Below the pieces are notes generated by a model that was not told the DNA's origin, did no database searches, and worked only from the letters and a program-made list of their open reading frames with translations. DNA of 64,000 nt from Bin16 sp965206315 (GTDB lineage Bacteria; Chloroflexota; Dehalococcoidia; Lucifugimonadales; Australimonadaceae): positions 2,170,001 to 2,234,000 of the forward strand of contig OZ242210.1 in NCBI GenBank assembly GCA_965206315.1, given 5' to 3'. Of the stretch, positions 8,088-15,805 are shown one piece after another. Made by a program: the position numbers and the translations under genes. Each line of letters starts with the position of its first letter. Position 1 is the first letter of the stretch.

Positions 8088-8622
8088 CCGCTCACCGCGC
8101 GCTGAAGCGCGTTGCTCTCCCCCAGGAGAGGGAATCAAGCCGCCCGAGAGGATACTGCGCGCTAAAGCGCGGGGCTCCGCTCAGCATGACAAGCGCCCAT
8201 CCCACCAGCCCCACCCCTCGTGCGCTGCCCCCGCACGTGTGCCCTGTCGGGCACCTCAGATTCCCGCTGGTGCGGGAAAGACGGGGTTGCGCCCCGTCCC
8301 TCACCTTCACCCCCATCCTCACCTTCCCCTATCGAGGGGGAAGGGACCAGGCCGCCTGAGAGGATTCTGCGCGCTAAAGCGCGGGCCTCCGCTTCGCTTC
8401 GCTCGGAATGACAGCTCCGCGGTCACCCCCATCCTAACCTTTCCCCCATCCATCCCACTGAGGGCCCTCACCCGCCGCTGCGCGGCGACCTCTCCCCCAG
8501 GAGAGGTGAGAGCCTCTCATTCCCCCGGTTCACCCTCACCCGCCGCGCTGGCGCGCGTCGACCTCTCCCCCAGGAGAGGTGGGATACGAGGTTCCTGCCT
8601 ACGCAGGAACGACGGAGTGCAC
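8088..8622. repeat. Large cluster of dispersed repeats (A, B, C, D, E units)
   Basis: About 535 bp made almost wholly of the recurring palindromic modules. A units are at about 8090-8133, 8463-8515 and 8526-8582; B units (GCGCGCTAAAGCGCG ... GCTCGGAATGACA) at about 8146-8190 and 8360-8412; an E unit at about 8258-8282; D units (CCCCATC...CTTCCCC) at about 8305-8350 and again near 8430; a C unit at about 8589-8615. It sits between the TIR operon promoter and the stop of the CoA ligase gene. There is no coding signal. Confidence 0.85.
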
Positions 8623-8628
8623 TCCGTC

Positions 8629-10026
8629 TTAGCCTCCGTAGAGGTCGCGCTCGTCGATGACGCGGCGGGCCTTGAACTGGGTGCGTTCCAGTTCGCCGGG
8701 GGCTTTGAGCTCGACGTTGGAGCGGATGCCGAGCGTCGCGCCGAGGTCCGATTGGAGCTGGCGCTTGACCGCGTCGATGCCGGCCTCCGCGGCGGCGGCC
8801 TCGGGCGTGTACTCGGCGAGGACGGTCAGCTCGTCCATCTGCCGCTCGCGGGAGACGACCATGCGGAACTCGCCGGTGAGGCCGGGGACGGCGCGCACGA
8901 CGTTCTCGACCGCGCTCGGGTAGACGTTCTCGCCGCGCACGACCACCATGTCGTCGACGCGGCCGTAGATGCCGCGCGGCATGGAGGGGTAGGTGCGCCC
9001 GCACGCGCACGGCTCGTCCGTCCAACTGGCGAGGTCGCCGGACCAGAAGCGGATGAGGGGCTGGGAGGTGCGCTCCAGGTGTGTGTAGACCGGCACGCCC
9101 TCACCGCCGTACGGGGCGACTTCCAGGGACGTGGGATCGATCAACTGGGTGAAGACCATATCCTGCCAGAGGTGCATGCCGCTGGCCCAGCGGCAGCCGC
9201 CGTTGCTCATCCACGGCGACATCTCGCCGGTCGAGCCGCTGTCGACGATGATCGGATTGCCGTACGCCTCCTCCAGCGTCCTGCGCGTCGCGGGGATGGA
9301 GCCTCCGGGCTCGCCGGAGAAGAAGAGCGTGCGGAAGCCGAACTCCTTCGGGTCGACGCCCTCCTCGCGGGCGGTCTCCGCCAGGTAGAGGCAGAACGAC
9401 GGCGTGCCGTAGAAGACGGAGGGCTTCGTCGCGAGGCACCAGCGCACGGCCATGCGCGTCTGCCCCGGCGCGCCCGCGCCGAACGGGAAGCACTTCGCGC
9501 CCATCCGCTCCGCGCCGACGAGCATGCCCCACGCTCCCATGTAGAGGCTGAACGGGGCGGCCATGAACACCGTGTCGCTGGGCCGCACTCCCGCGCCCCA
9601 CTCGACGCGGGCGTGCGCCTCGCCGATGCGCTCCCAGTCGCCCCTGCTGATGGCGATCACGGTCGGGATGCCGGTGGTGCCGGAGGAGCCGTGGATGCGC
9701 AGGATGTTCTGCCAGTCGTCGCAGATGTTGCTGCCGAAGGGCGGGTTGTCGAGCAGGTCCTGGCGCAGGTCTTCCTTCGTGATGATGGGGATGCGCTGCA
9801 CGTCGTCGAGCGTCTTCAACTGGTCGGGGTGGAACCCGGCCTCGCCCCAGCGCTTCTGGTAGAACGGCGAGCGCTCATACGCCCACGCGGCCTGCAGTTG
9901 GAGCTTCGCCACGATGAGCGTTTCGCGCTCCTCGACCGGCATCGTCTCGAGCGCGGGGTCCCAGTACTCCTGGTCCGGCGGCGGTACATAGGAGCGGTCG
10001 TAGACCGGGGGCCACTCGAGCGTCAT
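8629..10026 (-). CDS. Phenylacetate-CoA-ligase-like acyl-CoA synthetase, candidate 2-hydroxyisobutyrate-CoA ligase
   Basis: A 465-aa ATP-dependent CoA ligase of the PaaK type. The nucleotide loop GSSGTTG is at 113-119, a TGE motif occurs in DSGSTGEMSP, and YGRVDDMVVVRGENVYPS marks the hinge and C-terminal domain. A Cys-rich patch (CACGRTYPS) is typical of PaaK-type ligases. It is the third gene of the mutase operon, with its ATG overlapping the hcmB-like stop by 4 bp. A ligase paired with this mutase type would make the acyl-CoA substrate, as in the hcl/hcmA/hcmB set of 2-hydroxyisobutyrate degraders. Substrate assignment is inferred from the partner genes; the sequence itself shows only a PaaK-like ligase. 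Confidence 0.85.
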   Translation of the reverse strand: MTLEWPPVYDRSYVPPPDQEYWDPALETMPVEERETLIVAKLQLQAAWAYERSPFYQKRWGEAGFHPDQLKTLDDVQRIPIITKEDLRQDLLDNPPFGSNICDDWQNILRIHGSSGTTGIPTVIAISRGDWERIGEAHARVEWGAGVRPSDTVFMAAPFSLYMGAWGMLVGAERMGAKCFPFGAGAPGQTRMAVRWCLATKPSVFYGTPSFCLYLAETAREEGVDPKEFGFRTLFFSGEPGGSIPATRRTLEEAYGNPIIVDSGSTGEMSPWMSNGGCRWASGMHLWQDMVFTQLIDPTSLEVAPYGGEGVPVYTHLERTSQPLIRFWSGDLASWTDEPCACGRTYPSMPRGIYGRVDDMVVVRGENVYPSAVENVVRAVPGLTGEFRMVVSRERQMDELTVLAEYTPEAAAAEAGIDAVKRQLQSDLGATLGIRSNVELKAPGELERTQFKARRVIDERDLYGG

Positions 10027-10442
10027 GCTTGCTCCGCTCCGTCCGACAGGCGCTCCCTGATGAACGCCTCGATGTCGCGCAGGCTGGAGCCGACCGGGAA
10101 GACGCCGTCGACGCCGATCTCCTCGAGCGCCTCGCGGTCGCCGTCGGGGACGGTGCCGCCGAGAAGGATGAGCGTTTCGCCGCGCATCTCGCGTTCGTCG
10201 ACCACCTTCATCAGGCGGGTCATGAGCGGCTTGTGCGCGCCGGAGAGGAGCGAGATGCCGATGACGTCGGCGTCCTCCCGCTGCGCGCGGTCGACGACCT
10301 GCTCAGGTGTGACGCGCATGCCCATGTAGACGACGTCCATGCCCGCCTTCTCCAGCGCTTTGGCGATGACCTTGATGCCGCGGTCGTGGCCGTCCAGCCC
10401 GAGTTTCGCGAGGATGACCTTGGTTGGCTTGGAGGTCGTCAT
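10023..10442 (-). CDS. hcmB: Cobalamin-binding small subunit of an acyl-CoA mutase (HcmB-like)
   Basis: A 139-aa stand-alone B12-binding domain. The cobalamin signature DGHDRG (residues 17-22) has His19 as lower ligand, and the later GxS (SLLSGAH) and GGTVPDGD motifs of the Rossmann-like domain are present. It begins 2 bp after the stop of the large subunit and overlaps the ligase gene by 4 bp, so the three genes are one translationally linked unit. The length agrees with the small subunit of 2-hydroxyisobutyryl-CoA or isobutyryl-CoA mutases rather than the fused methylmalonyl-CoA mutase. Confidence 0.9.
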   Translation of the reverse strand: MTTSKPTKVILAKLGLDGHDRGIKVIAKALEKAGMDVVYMGMRVTPEQVVDRAQREDADVIGISLLSGAHKPLMTRLMKVVDEREMRGETLILLGGTVPDGDREALEEIGVDGVFPVGSSLRDIEAFIRERLSDGAEQA

Positions 10443-10444
10443 AG

Positions 10445-12151
10445 CTAGAAGATGCCCGGGTCCTCGTGGTCGCCGAAGACGTCGCGGAGGGCGCCCATGA
10501 TCTCGCCCTCGGTGGCGTCGGCGCGGGATGCGTCGAGGATGAACGGCATCGTGTTCTCGCTGCCGCGCGCCGCCTGCCGCAGCGCCTCGAGCGTCGCCTC
10601 GGTGCGTGCGGAGTCGCGCTCGTGGATGACGGCTTCGAGCCGCGCTATCTGGCGCTCCTCCTCGTCGTCGTCGTGCTCGTAGAGCTCGGGCGGCGGGACG
10701 GAGTCCTCCTCGTGCTCGTTCAGGCCGAGCACCTTGTAGGCGTGCTCCTCGATGCGCTCCTGGTAGTCGAAGGCGGCCTCGGATATCTCGCGCTCGATGT
10801 AGCCGTTCTCGATGGCGGCGAACATGCCGGCGAGCACGCCCTCGCCGCCGCCCATGTCCTCGATGGTGCGGATGTAGGCGAGCGCCTCCTCCTCGATCTC
10901 GTTCGTGAGCTTCTCGATGAAGAACGAACCGCCGAGCGGGTCGATCGTGTTGGCGACGCCGGTCTCGTTGCCGATGATGCGCTGCGTGTTGAGCGACATG
11001 CGCATCGCGTCCTCGGAGGGGATGTCGTGGGCCTCGTCGTAGCCGCTGACGTGGAGCGACTGCGTGCCGCCGAGCACGGCGGCCATCGCCTGCGTCGTGC
11101 CCCTGATGAGATTATTCAGCGCGCCCTCGCGTATCAGCGTCGAGCCGAGCGTCTGGGAGTGGAAGCGGCAGAGCATCGCGCGGGGGTCGGTCGCGCCGTA
11201 GCGCTCCTTCATGAGCCGCGCCCACAGCCGCCGCGCCGCGCGGAGCTTGGCGACTTCCTCGAAGAAGTCCATGTGGACGCCGAAGAAGTAGGAGAGGCGC
11301 GGGCCGAACTCGTCGGGCGAGAGGCCGCGCTGCAGCCCGCCCTCGACGTAGGCCATGCCCTGCGCGAGCGTGAAGCCGACCTCCTGGCCGGCCGTCGAGC
11401 CCGCCTCGCGAGTGTGGTAGCCGGAGATGGAGATCGTGTTCCAGTTCGGGACGTTGCGGGTGCAGAACTCCACCACGTCCATCGTCATGCGGTACGCGCC
11501 GCGCGGCGGCAGCGCGAACGTCTTCTGCCCGTGGAACTCCTTGAGGGAGTCGTTCTGCACGGTGCCGCGCAGCGTCTCCCACGGCACGCCGACCTTCTCC
11601 GCGTGCGCCAGCAGGAACGAGAGCAGCACGATGGCGGGGTGGTTGATGGTGAGCGAGATGCTGACCTTGTCGATGGGGATGCCGTCGAAGAGGTCGGACA
11701 TGTCGCGGGCGGTGTCTATCGCGACGCCGAGCCTGCCGACTTCGCCCTCCGAGAGGGGGTGGAGCGAGTCGTAGCCCGTGAGGGTGGGGTGGTCGAAGTC
11801 GGTGGAGAGGCCGGTCTGCCCGTGGGCGAGCAGGTACTTGTAGCGCTCGTTCGTGGACTTGGCCGTGCCGAACCCGGCGATCTGGCGTCGCGTCCACTGC
11901 CGCGCACGGTACATGGTGGGGTAGACGCCGCGCGTGAACGGGTACGCGCCGGGGAAGCCGATGTCAGTCGCGTAGTCGAGGTCGGGCGCGTCGGCGGGCG
12001 TGTAGATGCGGTCGATCTCACGTCCGGAGACGGTGAGGAAGCGCTCCTGCGATTCCGGCGCGCGCTCCAGCGTCCTGCGCAACTCGTCGTGCTCCCACGC
12101 GAGTTCCGCGTCCTGGGCCTTCTTCGTGGCTTTCCGGTCGTAGAGGGTCAT
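10445..12151 (-). CDS. hcmA: 2-Hydroxyisobutyryl-CoA mutase large subunit (B12 mutase family)
   Basis: A 568-aa catalytic subunit (TIM barrel) of the adenosylcobalamin-dependent acyl-CoA mutases. PFTRGVYPTMY and the WTxRQxAGF block identify the family. In methylmalonyl-CoA mutase that block has Tyr89; here the position is Ile91 (RRQIAGF). Twenty-seven residues later the usual Ala is Asp118 (GLSTDFD). This Ile/Asp pair is the published signature of the Aquincola 2-hydroxyisobutyryl-CoA mutase (Ile90, Asp117), so the enzyme probably interconverts 2-hydroxyisobutyryl- and 3-hydroxybutyryl-CoA. It is first gene of the operon with hcmB and a CoA ligase. No MeaB-type GTPase chaperone is adjacent. 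The ATG at 12151 is used; the upstream extension has no support. Confidence 0.85.
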   Translation of the reverse strand: MTLYDRKATKKAQDAELAWEHDELRRTLERAPESQERFLTVSGREIDRIYTPADAPDLDYATDIGFPGAYPFTRGVYPTMYRARQWTRRQIAGFGTAKSTNERYKYLLAHGQTGLSTDFDHPTLTGYDSLHPLSEGEVGRLGVAIDTARDMSDLFDGIPIDKVSISLTINHPAIVLLSFLLAHAEKVGVPWETLRGTVQNDSLKEFHGQKTFALPPRGAYRMTMDVVEFCTRNVPNWNTISISGYHTREAGSTAGQEVGFTLAQGMAYVEGGLQRGLSPDEFGPRLSYFFGVHMDFFEEVAKLRAARRLWARLMKERYGATDPRAMLCRFHSQTLGSTLIREGALNNLIRGTTQAMAAVLGGTQSLHVSGYDEAHDIPSEDAMRMSLNTQRIIGNETGVANTIDPLGGSFFIEKLTNEIEEEALAYIRTIEDMGGGEGVLAGMFAAIENGYIEREISEAAFDYQERIEEHAYKVLGLNEHEEDSVPPPELYEHDDDEEERQIARLEAVIHERDSARTEATLEALRQAARGSENTMPFILDASRADATEGEIMGALRDVFGDHEDPGIF

Positions 12152-12283
12152 GCAGGTATCCCGTTCGGCTGCACAGTATATTCCACGGCAATCCAAGGAG
12201 AGCCGCCGCAGGGTGCTATGCTATCAACAGTCCGAGGTAGAACCGTGCTGATGAGCTGAACGATGCGATCGGGGAGGTACACC

Positions 12284-12535
12284 ATGCCAGGCGCCGCAGC
12301 ACTGTTGGAGCGCATCACGGCCCGGCCCGACGTGTTCGGCGGAAAGCCGATCGTTCGGGATATGCGGATATCGGTGGAACTCATTCTGAGCCTCCTGAGC
12401 CAGGGAGTCACCCAAGAGGAAGTACTGGGCGATTACCCTGGATTGGAGCCTGAGGACATCCGCGCCTGCATCGCCTATGCCCATACCGTCATCGCAGGCG
12501 ACACCCTGGCTCCTGTCTCCGTCGCGTCACCGTGA
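12284..12535 (+). CDS. DUF433 antitoxin-type protein
   Basis: An 83-aa protein. ITARPDVFGGKPIVRDMRISVELILSLLSQG and LGDYPGLEPEDIRACIAYA are diagnostic of DUF433, a winged-helix or VapB-like family usually encoded next to PIN-like toxins. The start is the ATG at 12284 after GGGGAGGT. It overlaps the following gene by 4 bp (GTGA), the usual antitoxin-first pairing. It is divergent from the mutase operon; the 132-bp gap holds promoters for both, but no consensus could be fixed. Confidence 0.85.
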   Translation: MPGAAALLERITARPDVFGGKPIVRDMRISVELILSLLSQGVTQEEVLGDYPGLEPEDIRACIAYAHTVIAGDTLAPVSVASP

Positions 12536-12885
12536 GGTTTCTCGTAGATCGATGCGCCGGACGCCGCTTGGCGGAGTGGCTTCGAGACGAAGGACATGAC
12601 GTGGTCGACGCTACCGCCCTGGGTCCTGACCCCGGTGACAGGGCATTGCTGGAATTGGCGGAGTCGTTCAACCGGGCATTGATCACTATAGATACCGACT
12701 TCGGAGAGTTGATCTACTTGCATGATGTTTCCCACGCGGGACTGGTCCGGTTACCGGATGTTCCCGTTGCACAACGCATAGCTCTGATCGGCGAAATTAT
12801 CGAACGGCATCGCCAAGCCTTAGAAGAGCGAGCAGTAGTAACAATACGTGGGAACCGAATACGGGTCTCGCATCCCCCAGGATGA
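12532..12885 (+). CDS. DUF5615 PIN-like toxin-type protein
   Basis: A 117-aa protein beginning MRFLVDRCAGRRLAEWLRDEGHDV. A second acidic site lies in ALITIDTDFGEL, giving the acidic pattern of DUF5615/Mut7-C-like PIN-fold nucleases. Starts at GTG 12532, overlapping the DUF433 stop (GTGA). Together they form a typical toxin-antitoxin or RNA-processing pair. Activity is not established for most members of this family. Confidence 0.8.
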   Translation: MRFLVDRCAGRRLAEWLRDEGHDVVDATALGPDPGDRALLELAESFNRALITIDTDFGELIYLHDVSHAGLVRLPDVPVAQRIALIGEIIERHRQALEERAVVTIRGNRIRVSHPPG

Positions 12886-12957
12886 CGAACTCGTCCATGG
12901 TCCAGGAATCAACGCTTACCGCGTTCGTCTGAGGACGGGCGTCGCCGGAGGAGCCCC

Positions 12958-13479
12958 ATGCTGCGCAGCCTCGGCGGGAAGAGCCCGCAGGTCCACCCCA
13001 CCGCGTTCGTCAGCGAGTTCGCCTACGTCGTCGGCGACGTGCGCATCGGGCCGTACGCTTCGATCTGGCCCGGCGTCGTGCTGCGCTCCGATCGCGGCGT
13101 CATGACGATCGGCGAAGGCACGAACATCCAGGACGGCTCCATCTGCCACGCCGACGGCGACCTCACCATCGGCGACTACGTGACGCTCGGCCACGCGGTG
13201 ATCTGCCACGCCGAGACGGTGGGCGACCACTGCCTGCTCGGCAACAACTGCACGCTGAACGACAAGTCGACCGTGGGGTCGTGGTGCATCATCGCGGCGG
13301 GCGCGGTGCTGCTGGAGGGGCGCAACGTGCCGGACCGCTCGATCGCCGCGGGCGTTCCGGCGAAGGTGCTCGGCCCGCTCACCGACAAGCACTACGAACT
13401 CGTCAAGTTCAACGCCGACGAGTACGTGAAGCTCGGCCAGGAGTACAAGGAGGAGGGGACGCTGGAGGGGGACAACTAA
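12958..13479 (+). CDS. Gamma-class carbonic anhydrase family protein
   Basis: A 173-aa left-handed beta-helix protein with hexapeptide repeats from about residue 12 to 135. The three zinc histidines of gamma-carbonic anhydrases are present: His64, His79 and His84, the last two five apart as in Cam. Asn56 and Gln58 (NIQDG) match the conserved active-site polar residues. The C-terminal helix contains the usual YVKLGQEYKEE. CO2 hydration is possible, but many such proteins have other or no known activity. The ATG at 12958 follows CGGAGGAG. Confidence 0.88.
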   Translation: MLRSLGGKSPQVHPTAFVSEFAYVVGDVRIGPYASIWPGVVLRSDRGVMTIGEGTNIQDGSICHADGDLTIGDYVTLGHAVICHAETVGDHCLLGNNCTLNDKSTVGSWCIIAAGAVLLEGRNVPDRSIAAGVPAKVLGPLTDKHYELVKFNADEYVKLGQEYKEEGTLEGDN

Positions 13480-13504
13480 CATCGATGGACAGGATGGGCA
13501 GGAT
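13479..13504. repeat. F-type repeat
   Basis: ACATCGATGGACAGGATGGG-type unit immediately after the carbonic-anhydrase stop; same family as 4064, 17437, 24277 and the copy inside mutS. Confidence 0.85.
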
Positions 13505-13531
13505 GGAGGGGCAGCGGGAGAAGAGGTTGGC

Positions 13532-13867
13532 ATGGATGCTGAGCACGTCCAATACAAGGTCTGCCTTACCTGGGACGAAGAGACGGGGCTGATGGTCGCA
13601 GACATCCCGGCTCTGGGCATCGCGGACGACGGCCCGGACACACCTACGGCCCTGGACTCCGTGCGTGAGATGGCGCTCTTCCACATGGAGTGCTTACTGG
13701 ACGAAAGGGAGCAGCTGCCTGAGTCGGACGAAGGCGAGGGCGTGTACATAAGGGTGCAGGTTCCCGTTCGTGCCGATCAGGCTGCCCCGCGCGGCGTCAG
13801 CGGTCTCGGGCGGGCGGGTGGTCGTAGACGATGCGTCGCTTCCAGTAGGGGTGCTGCTCAGAGATAG
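13532..13867 (+). CDS. HicB-like antitoxin-type protein
   Basis: A 111-aa protein whose first ~80 residues match the HicB fold: VQYKVCLTWDEETGLMVADIPALG followed by a helix VREMALFHMECLLDE. No HicA partner follows. The C-terminal ~30 residues are Arg/Gly-rich and overlap the convergent gene at 13797 by 71 bp, so the true C-terminus may have been altered. Probably an orphan HicB-type protein. Confidence 0.65.
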   Translation: MDAEHVQYKVCLTWDEETGLMVADIPALGIADDGPDTPTALDSVREMALFHMECLLDEREQLPESDEGEGVYIRVQVPVRADQAAPRGVSGLGRAGGRRRCVASSRGAAQR

Positions 13868-14186
13868 CGTCGAGCCCGTCGATCATCTCCTCGTAGCACG
13901 GGAGTTCCTTGATGGAGCGCCACCGGCCCGCTTGCTCGTCGAAGTACTTCCATCTCGATGGCGGCCCGGACCTCCCGGTGGCGATCCTGTAGGCCGTGCC
14001 AGGGTAGTAGGCCATCCCTTCCGGCAACTCGTCCTCGGGCCTGGGGTCGGTCAGCCGCACGCCTCCGTTCGATTGGAGGATGGCGTAGCGCTCCCGGCCA
14101 TCGCACTCGGCGACGATGGGAATCGCGCCCGTTGGCGGCGCAGTATCGGCTGCGGAGTCGGACCGAGGGGCTGGACCGTCGAGCAT
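13797..14186 (-). CDS. Hypothetical protein
   Basis: A 129-aa protein with no recognised domain. It has aromatic- and charge-rich stretches (ELPEGMAYYPGTAYRIA, RWKYFDEQAGRWRSIKELP, YEEMIDGLD). The start chosen is ATG 14186, preceded by CGGAGG. A near-palindrome CTCCGTTCGAGCGGAG overlaps the ribosome site (about 14191-14206), and a related one (CTCCGTTCGATTGGAG) lies inside the gene near 14062-14077, which might mark a short internal duplication. Its 3' end overlaps the HicB-like gene. Confidence 0.5.
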   Translation of the reverse strand: MLDGPAPRSDSAADTAPPTGAIPIVAECDGRERYAILQSNGGVRLTDPRPEDELPEGMAYYPGTAYRIATGRSGPPSRWKYFDEQAGRWRSIKELPCYEEMIDGLDAISEQHPYWKRRIVYDHPPARDR

Positions 14187-14234
14187 GGCTCCTCCGTTCG
14201 AGCGGAGTATAGCCCGACGGCTAGGTGGGCCGCC

Positions 14235-14264
14235 TTGAAGCCGCTCCCGTGCCGCCCGTATAAT
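14235..14264 (+). promoter_or_regulatory. Sigma-70-type promoter for the aminotransferase gene
   Basis: TTGAAG (14235-14240) and a perfect TATAAT (14259-14264) are separated by 18 bp, about 70 bp before the aminotransferase start. Confidence 0.65.
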
Positions 14265-14331
14265 TGAGGCCGCGCCCGCTCGACGTTCCACGGTCGTCGC
14301 GCGTGCATTCCCTACCGAGGAGGCCATTCCT

Positions 14332-15447
14332 ATGGCAAACCTGCGACTGCCCGGCCCTACGCCCGTTCCACCGGACGTCTACGAGGCGATGAGCAAGCAG
14401 ATGATCGATCATCGCGGCGTCGAGTTCGCCGAGATGCTCCGACGCACGACTGCGAATCTCAAGCGCGCCTTCCAGACCGAGAACGACCTGTACGTCCTCA
14501 CGTCGTCCGGCACCGGGGCGATGGAGGCCGCCGTCGTCAACACCCTCTCGCCCGGCGAGCGCGTGCTCGGCGTCACCATCGGCAACTTCGGCGACCGCTT
14601 CCTCAAGATCGCCTCGGCTTACGGCGCGAGCGTCAACGAACTCAAGTTCCCGGACGGCGACGTCGCCATCCCGGAGCAGATACGGCAGGCGCTGAAGGAC
14701 GACCCGGACGTGACGACGGTGCTCGTCACGCACAACGAGACGTCCACCGGCATCACGAACGACCTCGAGACCATCGCGGGCATCGTGAAGGGCGAGTTCG
14801 ACAAGATGATCCTCGTTGACGCCATTTCGTCGCTCGGCTCCATCAAGCTCCCCGTGGACGAGTGGGGCCTCGACGTGGTGGTCGCAGGCTCGCAGAAGGG
14901 CTGGATGTGCCCGCCGGGCCTCGCCATGATCAGCTTCAGCGAGCGCGCGTGGCAGGCCGCGGAAACGTCGAAGATGCCGAAGTTCTACTTCAGCCTCACC
15001 GAGGCGGAGAAGTCGCTGAAGGCAGGGCAGACGCCGTGGACGCCCGCCATCTCGCTCCTGTTCGGCCTCGACTACGCCGTGCAGCAGATGCTCGCCCGCG
15101 GCGACATGCAGGCGGTCTACGACTTCCACCAGGAGATCGCGCAGTACACGCGCGACGGGCTCAAGGCGATGGGCATCGGGCTGGTCGCCAAGGACGAGCG
15201 GTTCGCCTCCAACACCGTGACCGCCGCGTGGGTGCCGGAGGGCATCACCGACGAGGCGCTGCTCGCGATGCTGCGCGACGACTATGACATCATCGCGGCG
15301 GAGGGCCGCGGCCTGCTCACGGGGCGCGTGTTCCGCATCGGGCACATGGGCTACGTGAACCAGGAGGACATCGACGACGTGTTCGGCGCGCTGAAGGATG
15401 CGCTGCCGAAGCTCGGGCGCCAGGCGTCGGCGGTGGGGCAGGCGTGA
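14332..15447 (+). CDS. Class V aminotransferase (serine/alanine-glyoxylate type)
   Basis: A 371-aa PLP-dependent aminotransferase. LRLPGPTPVPPDV at the N-terminus is typical of the serine-pyruvate/alanine-glyoxylate subfamily. SSGTGAMEAAVVN binds the PLP phosphate, and Lys189 in VAGSQKGW is the Schiff-base lysine. The next gene in the same direction is serA, separated only by repeats, so it probably supplies the amino-transfer step of a serine route linking hydroxypyruvate or phosphohydroxypyruvate with serine. The exact donor and acceptor cannot be read from sequence. The start follows GAGGAGG-type spacing and a good promoter at 14235. Confidence 0.88.
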   Translation: MANLRLPGPTPVPPDVYEAMSKQMIDHRGVEFAEMLRRTTANLKRAFQTENDLYVLTSSGTGAMEAAVVNTLSPGERVLGVTIGNFGDRFLKIASAYGASVNELKFPDGDVAIPEQIRQALKDDPDVTTVLVTHNETSTGITNDLETIAGIVKGEFDKMILVDAISSLGSIKLPVDEWGLDVVVAGSQKGWMCPPGLAMISFSERAWQAAETSKMPKFYFSLTEAEKSLKAGQTPWTPAISLLFGLDYAVQQMLARGDMQAVYDFHQEIAQYTRDGLKAMGIGLVAKDERFASNTVTAAWVPEGITDEALLAMLRDDYDIIAAEGRGLLTGRVFRIGHMGYVNQEDIDDVFGALKDALPKLGRQASAVGQA

Positions 15448-15489
15448 GCGTCACGCGCCCCCACGCCCCAGCCCTCTCCGGCATCCCCC

Positions 15490-15770
15490 GAGTTCACCCC
15501 CATCCCCGCATCAAGTACGGGGCAGGCTCTAACCTTCCCCCATCGAGGGGGAAGGGACCGGGCGGGGTTCCTGCCTTCGCAGGAACGACGGGGCACCGCC
15601 CCGAGCCCCGGTTCACCCTCACCCCAGCCCTCTCCCCTCAAGGGCGAGGGGATCAAACGGCCCGAGAGATTCCTCGACTTCGCTGCGCTCCGCTCGGAAT
15701 GACAAACAAAGGGCGATACGCGGGGGCGAGGTTCCTGCTCTCCGCGCGCGCTGAAGCGCGGGAACGACGG
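15490..15770. repeat. Dispersed repeat cluster (D, C, B units)
   Basis: D units (about 15490-15560 and 15610-15655), a C unit (about 15567-15593), a B unit of the GAGAGATTCCTCGACTTCGC type (about 15663-15702), and a variant C near 15730-15770 in which the loop is replaced by a CGCGCTGAAGCGCG palindrome. Such chimeric units show that the modules recombine. Confidence 0.8.
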
Positions 15771-15805
15771 AACGGGGCGGCGCAGCGCAGCGCACGGAGG
15801 ATGAC

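Noticed and set aside
8088..8622. CRISPR array
   Set aside because: The units are palindromic modules of different types in irregular order, without regular spacers or cas genes.
10445..12151. Methylmalonyl-CoA mutase
   Set aside because: The two substrate-site residues (Ile91, Asp118) differ from methylmalonyl-CoA mutase and match 2-hydroxyisobutyryl-CoA mutase.
12152..12283. Cobalamin riboswitch upstream of the mutase operon
   Set aside because: The gap is only 132 bp and shared by divergent genes; no B12-box-like sequence was seen.
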